DNA of 64,000 nt, taken from the NCBI RefSeq assembly GCF_001679645.1, contig NZ_LRUN01000079.1, forward strand, positions 1-64,000, in the 5' to 3' direction. How positions within the stretch are numbered: position 1 is the stretch's first letter; each line of letters starts with the position of its first letter. Of this stretch, positions 8,150 through 16,292 are shown in pieces. The notes under the pieces are model-generated. The model made no database searches, was not told where the DNA came from, and saw only the letters and a program-made list of their open reading frames with translations. The position numbers and the translations under genes were made by a program. The stretch is from Pseudomonas bananamidigenes. Lineage in GTDB: Bacteria; Pseudomonadota; Gammaproteobacteria; Pseudomonadales; Pseudomonadaceae.

Positions 8150-9883
8150 TCACCGTGTATCCACGACGGTGTACCGACGCGGCTCGAAAACCGTGACTGC
8201 CGTCGAGTTCGCCACCTGGTCTGTTCTCACTGAGAACATGATGCTCAAGAATGTCCCGACGCCAAGCGACAGCAGATAGTCCGCCGGGAGTCTCAAGGTG
8301 TAGCCCAGATTCGTGACCCAGGCCAGATGCACCGAATTGCGATCAGGTGTCCAGATACTTCGATTGTTCACGGCACCATTGGCCGTGAAGCCCATCAGGG
8401 TGAGTTCCAGCCGTTGGCCTCTCGCCATATGTATCCAGCCGCCAAATGTCAGATTCGCTCCGGACACGATGTCCTTCTTGTCCAGTTCGAGAGTGCCTTT
8501 CGCCTCGTCGATCACGGGGGATGTGAGCAAGTCGCTCGGGATCGGCAGCACAGATAGCGCCAAGGGTTGCAATTGCACCGCAGGTGCACCGCCGCGTACA
8601 TAGGAGGCGGTGCCTTCAACGGCTTTACCGATGCTGAAGGCCACCAGAGAGACAGGTGCCGATATTTCTCTGGGTGTGGCCCCCACGGCAACCGCCGGCG
8701 AGGTATACGACCCTGCCGCTGGCGTGCCCGGCGCCGCGGTCCAGCTAACGCTGACCTGATCGGCAGGCTGGCTCGGATAATCGAGGACAAATGTCAGCGC
8801 GTTTGTCGCTGCACCCGGATTCAAATGGGTGTTGCCGGTTGATTCCTTGATCCGCACCTCGCGGTTTTCCAGAACGTTGATCGTCCGAGTATTGGATACG
8901 CCGCCACCGGAGTATCGACCTGTAAAGACGTGGAGCCCCTCGGTCAATCCGTTAACCGGAAATTCCCATACGCCCGCATTGGCCGGCGCCCTGCCCAGAA
9001 GCGCTTGCCCATCAAACACGCTGACCTCTTCGGTCGCGGCGCCGTGCAATGTGACGCTGGTGAAAAGCGTGTCGCCATCTTCGGCGATCTCCTGATCGAG
9101 CGGATCAGTGATCCGCTCGATCCTTGGCGCGCTCACGGGGGCCGTCAGGACGATGTAATTTCGATGTGCAAATGCCTGAGCATCGGATAGATCCGGACTG
9201 TTCCGCAGCCCGGCCCAGAATTTCATCGTCAGCACACTGCCGTTTTGCAGACCTTGCAGCGGTGCAGCAGGAACCTTTTGTTCGTAATACCCCAGACTGA
9301 ATCGATTACCGACGACATTTTCCGGTGCTTGCCAATACCAGGCCTCCCAGACACTGCCATCGACCTTCACACCTGTGAGCTGGAGCCAGAAGAACTGCTC
9401 GCGTCTGCTCAGCAGCCATGACCGGATACGCAATGTAACCTCCGCCAGACCGCTCACATCCAGGTGAGTGCCGTCACCTTCGTCGCTTGCTTCTTTGATC
9501 ACCGGCAGGGGCAGATCGGGTTGGTTTATGAGCGCCACGAAAAGCGGCAACGGTTGTGATTCCACGGGCGGCTCAGTGCCACGGTAAAGCGTGTAAGTGA
9601 CGATGACGGTCTGCCCGAGATTGAACGCCACCAGAATATTGTCGATATGGGTCGTGAAAGGGCGTTGAAATCCGCCGATCGGAATGCGCGGCGACGTATA
9701 GGAACCGGAACCTGGAGTCCCGGCCCACGTGATGGCAAGGAAGTCTCCCGGCAACCAGGGGAAGTCGATGATTACCGTCAGGTTGTACCGGGCGGCCGCT
9801 GGCAGCAGGAAACCATTCGAACTTTCTTTAATTGCCAGCCGCGGCAGGTCGCCACTGATGGGCGCAGGAGTCGGCGTGTCCAT
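8150..9883 (-). CDS. Ig-like repeat protein with internal duplication, function unknown
   Basis: A 577-residue protein with no signal peptide and no membrane segment. It has a module-linker-module design. The first module (about 18-260) begins LAIKESSNGFLLPAAARYNL and contains the phrase PGSGSYTSPRIPIGG. The second (about 345-577) begins VRIKESTGNTHLNPGAATNA and contains TPAAGSYTSPAVAVGA. The two share this order and the later LTGVKVDG/LMGFTANG step. Between them lies an Ig-like domain (about 262-342; LHGAATEEVSVFDGQALLGRA and GLTEGLHVFTGRYSGGG). Such beta-sandwich arrays in Pseudomonas are often surface or secreted adhesins, but no export signal is visible. The start at 9883 was chosen over an upstream in-frame start that has no family support. 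It is a lone gene between opposite-facing intergenic regions. Confidence 0.75.
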   Translation of the reverse strand: MDTPTPAPISGDLPRLAIKESSNGFLLPAAARYNLTVIIDFPWLPGDFLAITWAGTPGSGSYTSPRIPIGGFQRPFTTHIDNILVAFNLGQTVIVTYTLYRGTEPPVESQPLPLFVALINQPDLPLPVIKEASDEGDGTHLDVSGLAEVTLRIRSWLLSRREQFFWLQLTGVKVDGSVWEAWYWQAPENVVGNRFSLGYYEQKVPAAPLQGLQNGSVLTMKFWAGLRNSPDLSDAQAFAHRNYIVLTAPVSAPRIERITDPLDQEIAEDGDTLFTSVTLHGAATEEVSVFDGQALLGRAPANAGVWEFPVNGLTEGLHVFTGRYSGGGVSNTRTINVLENREVRIKESTGNTHLNPGAATNALTFVLDYPSQPADQVSVSWTAAPGTPAAGSYTSPAVAVGATPREISAPVSLVAFSIGKAVEGTASYVRGGAPAVQLQPLALSVLPIPSDLLTSPVIDEAKGTLELDKKDIVSGANLTFGGWIHMARGQRLELTLMGFTANGAVNNRSIWTPDRNSVHLAWVTNLGYTLRLPADYLLSLGVGTFLSIMFSVRTDQVANSTAVTVFEPRRYTVVDTR

Positions 9884-9997
9884 ATTCACTTCCCTTGATA
9901 GCAGGCCGTTTCGGGATTGGCCCATCAAACACGGGAAGGCGAGCACGCACCACTGTCAGAACTAACAGGGTCAACGCGGTTTTAGACGAACGGCCAT

Positions 9998-10921
9998 TCA
10001 CACCGCCGGAATGTCCAGCGACGCCGACATGAACTGACTGATCCGCGAACGCAGCCACTTCTCTGCCGGATCGTTGTCATGCACCCCGCTCCAGGCCATC
10101 GACAGTTGCGCCGCATCAATCGGAAACGGCGGATCTTCAGCTCGCAATGCACACCCTTCGACCAGTGCACACGCCGCATAATCCGGTACGGTGGCGATCA
10201 TCTCGGTGCCCGCGAGCAAGGCACGCAAACCGCTGAACTGCGGCACACCAAGCACCACGCGACGACTGCGACCGACCTTGGCCAGGTCCACGTCGATGTT
10301 GCCGCTCAAATCGCCTGAGAACGACACCATCGCATGGGGCCGCTCGCAGTATTCGTCGAGGGTCAGCGGGCCCGGGCGGTCATCGCCGCGCAGGACCTTG
10401 CAGGGAATGTCGCGCAGTTTCTTGCGCTTGGCGTTGGCCGGAAGGTCCGTTGTGTAACTCACACCGACGGAGATTTCCCCGGACGCCAGCAACGTTGGCA
10501 TCAGCAGATAGTTGGCGCGCCGCACCACGACCACGATCCCCGGCGCCTCTTCCTGCAATTGACGCAGAAGCGGCGGAAACAGACCGAACTCGGCGTCATC
10601 CGACAGACCAATGCGGAACACGTCGCAACTGGTGGCCGGGTCGAATTCCTTGGCCCGGCTGACCGCGCCGGAAATCACGTCCATCGCCGGTTGCAGTTCC
10701 CGCAGAATCGCCAGCGCCCGCGCCGTCGGTTCCATGCCTCGACCGTTGCGCAGCAGCAACGGATCGTCGAACAGATCCCGCAGGCGGCCCAGCGCCGCGC
10801 TCACTGCCGGTTGGCCCATGAACAGTTTTTCGGCGACGCGGGTCAGGTTCTTTTCGAACATCAAAGCTTCGAAGATCACCAGCAGGTTCATGTCGACGCG
10901 GCGCAGATCGTTTCGGTTCAT
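9998..10921 (-). CDS. NodD-type LysR transcriptional regulator
   Basis: A 307-residue regulator. The N-terminus MNRNDLRRVDMNLLVIFEAL and the helix-turn-helix NLTRVAEKLFMGQPAVSAALGRLR (about 25-50), with LFDDPLLLRNGRGMEPT after it, place it in the NodD/NahR-like branch of LysR. The effector domain covers about 90-300. It reads in the same direction as the MBL hydrolase gene upstream, 45 bases after that gene's stop, so the two may share a transcript. A regulator downstream of its target would be unusual for LysR but is possible. The ligand is unknown. Confidence 0.92.
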   Translation of the reverse strand: MNRNDLRRVDMNLLVIFEALMFEKNLTRVAEKLFMGQPAVSAALGRLRDLFDDPLLLRNGRGMEPTARALAILRELQPAMDVISGAVSRAKEFDPATSCDVFRIGLSDDAEFGLFPPLLRQLQEEAPGIVVVVRRANYLLMPTLLASGEISVGVSYTTDLPANAKRKKLRDIPCKVLRGDDRPGPLTLDEYCERPHAMVSFSGDLSGNIDVDLAKVGRSRRVVLGVPQFSGLRALLAGTEMIATVPDYAACALVEGCALRAEDPPFPIDAAQLSMAWSGVHDNDPAEKWLRSRISQFMSASLDIPAV

Positions 10922-10966
10922 TGAGCACGTTTTCCTTGATTGAGCCTGACGTGAGAGCTGTGCACT

Positions 10967-11950
10967 TTATTCGATAAACGGCACTTTGGCTGCGCGTTTG
11001 TATGGGCCGTATTCCACCGGCACCCACTGGAAGTGCTTGTCGACCGCTGTGATGTGGCCAATGCCCGGGAAAGGCAAGTGCGCAGCCGTTACCCAGGTTT
11101 TGCTGGCCGCCGCTGCACTGAACACCGCATTACGACTTTTGATCGCTTGCTGGCTGTTGACGTCAAAGCTGATCGCCACCTCAGGATGGTCGAACTGCAC
11201 CGCCAGGTTGTGCACCAGATCCCCCATGAACACGATGCTCTGATTCTGTGAAATAAAACGGTAGGTTGTACTGCCCGGCGTGTGGCCGGCTTCCAGTGTG
11301 GCATCGACCACGCCCGGCAACGGCGACTGGCCCGCCGCAAATGTCTTGAAACGCCCGGCGGCGATGTATGGCGCGGTAGAGTCCTGAGCGATCTTGAAGA
11401 ACTCCCGCGCACCGGCCGGTGCCTTGGCCAGAGCCTGCGGGTCGAGCCAATAATCGGCTTCTGCCTTGGCGGCGTAAACCGTGGCATTGGTGAAAATCGG
11501 TTGTTGCTGGCCGTCCACCAGTCCACAGACGTGATCCAGATGCAGGTGAGTCAGCAGAATCGCATCGACCTGCTCAGGCTTGTAGCCCGCCGCCTGCATG
11601 TTGGCCGAAAGCTGGCCGGCGGTAGCACCGATGCACTGACCCGCGCCGGTATCCACCAGTACCAGTTGTTTGCCGGTGTTGACCAGGAACGCATTGAACG
11701 CAGTTTGCACGCCCGGCGTTTCAATCGAGCGACGGGCCAGCAAGGCGCGAATCTGGCTCTGGCTCATGCCCTGCAGTAGCCTCGGCGACAAGTCGTTGTA
11801 GCCATCGAACAGCGCCGTCACTTCGTAATCGCCCAGCGCCAGCCGGAAATAACCCGGCACCTGCGTGCCGACCTGTGGTGCCTGCGCCATGGCGGTGGAC
11901 ATCACACCGACCAATGTCGCGCCGATTACGCCGTTGAACAAACCTTTCAT
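10967..11950 (-). CDS. Exported metallo-beta-lactamase-fold hydrolase
   Basis: A 327-residue protein with a signal peptide (MKGLFNGVIGATLVGVMSTAMAQA) and the MBL zinc site: the THLHLDHVCG motif near residue 140, then LEAGHTPGSTTYRF, and the late AAHLPFPGIGHI histidines. The closest recalled group is the AHL-lactonase/AttM-like and methyl-parathion-hydrolase-like MBL proteins, so lactone or ester cleavage in the periplasm is likely; quorum quenching is only a possibility. The start at 11950 follows GGAGGCGC. It is divergent from the AraC regulator at 12198, and a shared direct-repeat motif lies between them. Confidence 0.87.
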   Translation of the reverse strand: MKGLFNGVIGATLVGVMSTAMAQAPQVGTQVPGYFRLALGDYEVTALFDGYNDLSPRLLQGMSQSQIRALLARRSIETPGVQTAFNAFLVNTGKQLVLVDTGAGQCIGATAGQLSANMQAAGYKPEQVDAILLTHLHLDHVCGLVDGQQQPIFTNATVYAAKAEADYWLDPQALAKAPAGAREFFKIAQDSTAPYIAAGRFKTFAAGQSPLPGVVDATLEAGHTPGSTTYRFISQNQSIVFMGDLVHNLAVQFDHPEVAISFDVNSQQAIKSRNAVFSAAAASKTWVTAAHLPFPGIGHITAVDKHFQWVPVEYGPYKRAAKVPFIE

Positions 11951-12071
11951 ATGCGCCTCCTCGAACGAGCCCGATTCTGCGGCCCTCATGGCCCGCCTCA
12001 ATCGTCGCCATCCTGCCCGATTCCCACCATGGGGACTTGCAGCGGTGTGCTGAGTTGGAGCAGAAGGTGGA

Positions 12072-12090
12072 ATTAACAACGTTTAACTCG
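12072..12090 (+). promoter_or_regulatory. Direct-repeat operator candidate, copy 1
   Basis: ATTAACAACGTTTAACTCG contains two TTAAC units whose starts are 10 bp apart, one helical turn, as AraC-type monomers often bind. The same 19 bases with one change occur on the other strand at 13241-13259, and similarity runs on into TC(A/C)GC. This copy is 108 bases upstream of the AraC gene and 122 bases from the MBL gene. Confidence 0.6.
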
Positions 12091-12197
12091 TCAGCCTTCG
12101 CCCCTCGCCAAACAATGAATCCCTCTGCGCAGCGTTGTTTTATTGACCTGAGGGAAAGCGCTGACCGTGCCTTCCCCCCTCGACACGGACATTGGCC

Positions 12198-12599
12198 ATG
12201 GCTCACTCACAGCAAACCGTCGCCCTCGCCCCTGCCAGCGAACCTCGCAAAACCAGCACTGGCGGCCTCAGCCCGCAACGTGAACGGCTGGTGAAACAAC
12301 TCATTCTCGAACGCCTAGGCGATAGCCTTGAAGTCTCCGATCTGGCCAACGCCTGCGCACTGTCACGCAGCCACTTTTCCCGGGCTTTCAAATGCAGCAC
12401 CGGTTACTCGCCACAAGACTGGATCCGCTCCCAACGCATTGCCCGGGCCAAACAGTTGATTCAGCACACCAACCACAGCCTTACGCAGATCAGCCTGGAA
12501 TGCGGCTTCTGCGATCAGGCGCACTTTTGCCATATCTTCACCCGCAGCGAAGGGATCAATCCGTTTGCGTGGCGTTGTCAGGTCATGAAAAACCGCTGA
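12198..12599 (+). CDS. Short AraC-family transcriptional regulator (DNA-binding domain only)
   Basis: A 133-residue protein made almost entirely of the AraC double helix-turn-helix (about 33-130). The first helix region reads LEVSDLANACALSRSHFSRAFKCSTG and the second LTQISLECGFCDQAHFCHIFTRSEG, with the usual INPFAWR end. There is no ligand domain, so it acts either as a constitutive regulator or through a partner or redox signal; two Cys lie in ECGFC. The ATG at 12198 is used rather than the TTG two codons before it. It sits between two copies of the TTAAC direct-repeat motif and divergent from the MBL gene, which suggests self-control and control of neighbours. Confidence 0.92.
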   Translation: MAHSQQTVALAPASEPRKTSTGGLSPQRERLVKQLILERLGDSLEVSDLANACALSRSHFSRAFKCSTGYSPQDWIRSQRIARAKQLIQHTNHSLTQISLECGFCDQAHFCHIFTRSEGINPFAWRCQVMKNR

Positions 12600-12606
12600 A
12601 GCGGCT

Positions 12607-13176
12607 TCACTCCCGGACCATCCGCTGAGCCAGCCGCGCCACCCGCTCGCCCAGGTGCGCGGCAGTCAGTTGGTCCTCCAGCGGAGGCGCAAGTCCGGGC
12701 GGTTGTTCGACAGAGGATTGGGACATGACACCGAGGGCACTGCCGAGGCGATTCAATTGGCCGTCAATGCCCCCGGCACCGACACGCGCCGGCAGCAGAT
12801 CGAGCCCCACCCAGATCATCGAATGCTGAGCGGCGAACACGGCCATCTGCACTAAGGTATTGAGTTTGTCGCCACACAGGCTGCCGGAATTGGTGAAGCC
12901 TGCCGCGAGTTTGTCGCGCCAGGGGCGGGCGAGGTAAAACGACGCCGTGGCCTCCATGAATTGCTTGAACGCCGCCGACACGCTGCCCATGTAGGTCGGC
13001 GAACCGAAAATGATGGCGTCGGCGCGGTGCAGGTCTTCCCAGTGTGCGTCCACATCCTCCACCGCCAGCAGCAGACAGCGACTGCCCGAGTGACGCTCCA
13101 CACCTTGGGCCACCGCCCGGGCAATGACGCGGGTGTGCCCGTAGCCACTGTGATAGACCACCACTACCTTGCTCAT
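12607..13176 (-). CDS. WrbA-like flavodoxin-fold NAD(P)H oxidoreductase
   Basis: A 189-residue flavodoxin-fold protein. The FMN phosphate loop is VVVYHSGYGHTRVIA at residues 5-19, and the second flavin loop is IIFGSPTYMGSVSAAFKQFM near 56-75, as in WrbA/NAD(P)H:quinone reductases. The C-terminal loop differs from true WrbA (shorter, no GSGG motif). It probably makes two-electron reductions of quinones or related compounds. It faces the AraC gene tail to tail with only 7 bases between stops. Its own upstream region carries the second copy of the TTAAC direct repeat in the direction of transcription, 65 bases from its start. Confidence 0.88.
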   Translation of the reverse strand: MSKVVVVYHSGYGHTRVIARAVAQGVERHSGSRCLLLAVEDVDAHWEDLHRADAIIFGSPTYMGSVSAAFKQFMEATASFYLARPWRDKLAAGFTNSGSLCGDKLNTLVQMAVFAAQHSMIWVGLDLLPARVGAGGIDGQLNRLGSALGVMSQSSVEQPPGLAPPLEDQLTAAHLGERVARLAQRMVRE

Positions 13177-13499
13177 CGCAGCGTCCTCTAGACGTATGCA
13201 TTCCGTTGCCTCGGAGTTTTGGCTCTGCAGCGGGTGCGGACGAGTTAATCGTTGTTAATTTTTTTCATCTGCCGGGCGAGCAGGCGAAGATTCGGGCCTT
13301 TGAATACGAGCGCAATGACGCCGCTCGCCGATAGATATCCGGGCATCAATGCCTTGTGCGCATTGCGCTGGCAGCCGATCCTGAGGAATATGCTCGGAAA
13401 ACGCGGACCAGACGGCTTACAGCCTCGTCGAGCCGCTATCCGCCCTGTCACGTTTTTTTCACCAACGCCCGGGCAGGATCAAAAGAACAACGAAGGAGT
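13177..13499. other. Intergenic region between divergent genes
   Basis: A 323-base gap between the flavodoxin-type gene and the large winged-helix regulator. It holds the TTAAC direct-repeat motif at 13241-13259 and a T-rich stretch near 13259-13266. A 68-codon minus-strand open frame here has no ribosome binding site or recognisable content, so I do not call it. The last bases give GAAGGAG directly before the regulator start. Confidence 0.5.
13241..13259 (-). promoter_or_regulatory. Direct-repeat operator candidate, copy 2
   Basis: On the minus strand this reads ATTAACAACGATTAACTCG, 18 of 19 bases identical to 12072-12090, with the 10-bp TTAAC spacing kept. It lies 65 bases upstream of the flavodoxin-type gene and 241 bases from the large regulator at 13500. 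Confidence 0.6.
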
Positions 13500-16292
13500 A
13501 TGTGGTTGAGTCTTTCCCCGAATCAGGCCATCGGTTTCGGCCCCTATCGGATCCACCCCGGCCAGCGGCTGGTGCTCGAAGGCGACCAGCCTTTGCGCCT
13601 GGGGCGCCGTGCCATGGACATTCTGCTGATCCTGCTGGCCAATGCCGGTGAAGTCGTGAGCAAACAGCAATTGATCGCCGGGGTCTGGCCGGACAGTGTG
13701 GTGGAAGACATCAACCTGCGGGTGCACATGGCATCGTTGCGCAAGGCACTGGGCGACGGTCAGGCCGGGCAGCGCTATATCGTCACGGTGGCGCAGCGCG
13801 GTTACAGTTTCGTGGCACCGATCCAGTTGCAATCGATCGAGCAGCGACCCGCCGCCGGTCACGCGGCCCGGCATAACCTGCCGCTGCGCCGCACGCGGAT
13901 GATCGGTCGCCAGGCGGTGGTCGACAACCTGATGAGCCAACTGCCGCGCCAGCGCTGCATCACCCTGATCGGCCCCGGCGGCATCGGCAAGACCACGGTG
14001 GCGTTGCGTGTCGCCGAGCAACTGATCGGCCGTTATCGCGACGGCATTCGCCTGCTGGATCTGGCTCCGCTCAACGACCCGCGCTCGATCTGCTCGCACC
14101 TCGCCGCCCTGCTCGACCTTTCGCTGCATGACAGCGAGCCGATGGCCTGCCTGATCAACAGTCTGCGCGAGCGGCAGATGCTGCTGGTGATCGATAACTG
14201 CGAGCATCTGATCGACGCCGTGGCGCTGCTCAGTGAAAGCATTCTGCGTGGCGCGCCGCAGGTGCACATTCTGGCCACCAGTCGAGAAAGTCTGCGCACC
14301 GAGGGTGAGTACGTGCAGCGCCTGGAATCGCTCGACTGCCCACCACCGATTGCGGTGCTCGACCGCGATCAGGCGATGGGGTTTTCCGCGCTGCAACTGT
14401 TCGTCGAACGGGCGATGGCCGCCCACGAACACTTTGAGCCGCAACCGGCCGACCTGCCCTTGATCATCGAGATCTGTCGACGGCTGGACGGTATCCCGCT
14501 GGCACTGGAGCTGGCGGCCGCACAGGTCGCGAGCCTCGGGCTGGACGGACTGCTGAGGCAGCTTCAGGGACATTTGCCGGCGGGTAATCAGACTCATCTG
14601 GGCCGGCATGAAACCCTGCGGGCCACGCTCGACTGGAGCTTCAATCTGCTCAACGGTTGCGAACAGACAGGCCTGCGCCGGTTGGGCGTGTTCCGTGGCG
14701 CATTCACTCTGGAGTCTGCCGCAGCGGTCATCGTTGGCCAGCACATCGAGTCTGGCGAGGTGTTTGCCTCGATCACGCAACTGGTTGCCAAGTCATTGCT
14801 CAACGTCGAGGTGGGCGATGAAGAGGTGTTCTATCGCCTGCTCGACACAACCCGCCGTTACGCGCTGGAAAAACTCGACCAGGCCGCCGAACTCGGCGAA
14901 ACCCGTGAACGCCATGCCGAACGCTGCCTGGCGCTGATGCATCAGGCCCAGGCCGATTGGGAAAACACACCGACCGAAATCTGGATCGAGCGCTACGCCC
15001 GTGGCCTCGAAGACCTGCGGGCCGCGCTGGAGTGGACGCTGAACGATGGAGGCTCGCGTCAACTTGGCGTGCGTCTGACGGCGACCTCGGCGCCGTTGTG
15101 GCAGGAGCTTTCCCTGCTCAAGGAGTACGGTGCCCATGTGCGTCGTGCCCTCGCGTTGCTGGCGTCGGCGCAGGCGCCTTGCCCACGCTTGGAAATCGCC
15201 CTGAAACTGGCTCTCGGCAGCGCCTGCTATCACACCTGGGGCGGTACACCGGAAACCATCGAAGCCTTTGTCAGCGCACGTCTGCTGGCACAGAAGCACG
15301 ACGACATCGCCGGCCAGTTGCGTGCCGTGTCAGGTCACATGGCGGTCAATCTGAGTTGCGGTCATTACCGGATGGCGCTTGAACAAAGTGAGCAATTCGA
15401 AAGCCTCGGCCTGCATGGCGATGCGCAGTTGTCACTGAGCACTCATCGTCTGCGGGTGCTCGCGCTGCATTACGCCGGTGATCAGCATCAGGCGCGGATC
15501 CACGCCGAACAGGTCATTCAGCGCATGGCCCAAAGCGGCCACCTCAACCGTTTCACCCACGGTTTCGGCGTGCAATACGATCAGAGTGTCGCTTCGCTGA
15601 CTGTCCTTGCCCGGGTGTTATGGCTGCAGGGTTTCCCGGAACAGGCCTGGCGTACGGCCCGGCAGGCGCTGGACATCGCCGTACAGATCAATCACGGCAC
15701 TTCGATCTGCTACACCCTCGCACTCGCCACTTGCCTGATCGCCCATTACAACGGTGATGTGCAGAACGCCCGTGCCCTGCTGCAACTCCTGCTCGAACAG
15801 TCGCAGAAGCACTCGGTGCTGCTGTTCTACACGTGGGCACGGCACTATGCGCAGGTGATCGATGCCGACAAAGCCTCTGCAATCCCGCCTGCGGATAGCG
15901 GTCTGGTCAGGGAAATCATGGTCACGCTGGATCCGGGTTTCGTCGATGATGCCTTGCTGGAGCGGGCCCAGAGCGGCGCGGCCGGCTGGAGCACGGCGGA
16001 GATTTTGCGAGCACGGGCCGAACGATTGCTGACCGCTGAATCGCCCTGCCATCACACGGTCGAAAGTGCCCTGCTGCAATCCCTGGCGATTGCCCGGACG
16101 CAAGGCGCACTGGCCTGGGAACTGCGCAGCGCGACGTCGCTGGCCCGGTTATGGCAACGCCAGGCGCGTTATCGTGAGGCGCTGGAAATGCTGACCCCGA
16201 TCTACAACCGCTTCACCGAAGGCTACGCGACCCCGGACCTGCGCAAGGTGCGCTCATTGCTCGACGAACTGCGCGATCAGTCGGTCGCGTGA
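13500..16292 (+). CDS. Winged-helix / STAND-ATPase / TPR transcriptional regulator
   Basis: A 930-residue regulator. An OmpR-type winged helix covers about 10-105 (GFGPYRIHPGQRLVLEGDQP start; DINLRVHMASLRKALGD recognition helix; RYIVTVAQRGYSFVAP wing). A STAND/NB-ARC-like ATPase follows at about 130-450, with Walker A GPGGIGKTT, Walker B MLLVIDNCEHL, the ATSRESL sensor and GIPLALELAA. The rest (about 450-930) is helical and repeat-like, as in TPR-type sensor tails. Such proteins are usually ATP-driven switches that bind an inducer. ATG at 13500 lies only 1 base after GGAG, so the TTG two codons later (13506) may be the true start. Its end overlaps the related regulator on the other strand by 39 bases. 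Confidence 0.88.
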   Translation: MWLSLSPNQAIGFGPYRIHPGQRLVLEGDQPLRLGRRAMDILLILLANAGEVVSKQQLIAGVWPDSVVEDINLRVHMASLRKALGDGQAGQRYIVTVAQRGYSFVAPIQLQSIEQRPAAGHAARHNLPLRRTRMIGRQAVVDNLMSQLPRQRCITLIGPGGIGKTTVALRVAEQLIGRYRDGIRLLDLAPLNDPRSICSHLAALLDLSLHDSEPMACLINSLRERQMLLVIDNCEHLIDAVALLSESILRGAPQVHILATSRESLRTEGEYVQRLESLDCPPPIAVLDRDQAMGFSALQLFVERAMAAHEHFEPQPADLPLIIEICRRLDGIPLALELAAAQVASLGLDGLLRQLQGHLPAGNQTHLGRHETLRATLDWSFNLLNGCEQTGLRRLGVFRGAFTLESAAAVIVGQHIESGEVFASITQLVAKSLLNVEVGDEEVFYRLLDTTRRYALEKLDQAAELGETRERHAERCLALMHQAQADWENTPTEIWIERYARGLEDLRAALEWTLNDGGSRQLGVRLTATSAPLWQELSLLKEYGAHVRRALALLASAQAPCPRLEIALKLALGSACYHTWGGTPETIEAFVSARLLAQKHDDIAGQLRAVSGHMAVNLSCGHYRMALEQSEQFESLGLHGDAQLSLSTHRLRVLALHYAGDQHQARIHAEQVIQRMAQSGHLNRFTHGFGVQYDQSVASLTVLARVLWLQGFPEQAWRTARQALDIAVQINHGTSICYTLALATCLIAHYNGDVQNARALLQLLLEQSQKHSVLLFYTWARHYAQVIDADKASAIPPADSGLVREIMVTLDPGFVDDALLERAQSGAAGWSTAEILRARAERLLTAESPCHHTVESALLQSLAIARTQGALAWELRSATSLARLWQRQARYREALEMLTPIYNRFTEGYATPDLRKVRSLLDELRDQSVA

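Noticed and set aside
13245..13451. A 68-codon minus-strand frame between flavodoxin and large regulator genes
   Set aside because: No ribosome binding site or family; it would cover the TTAAC motif region.
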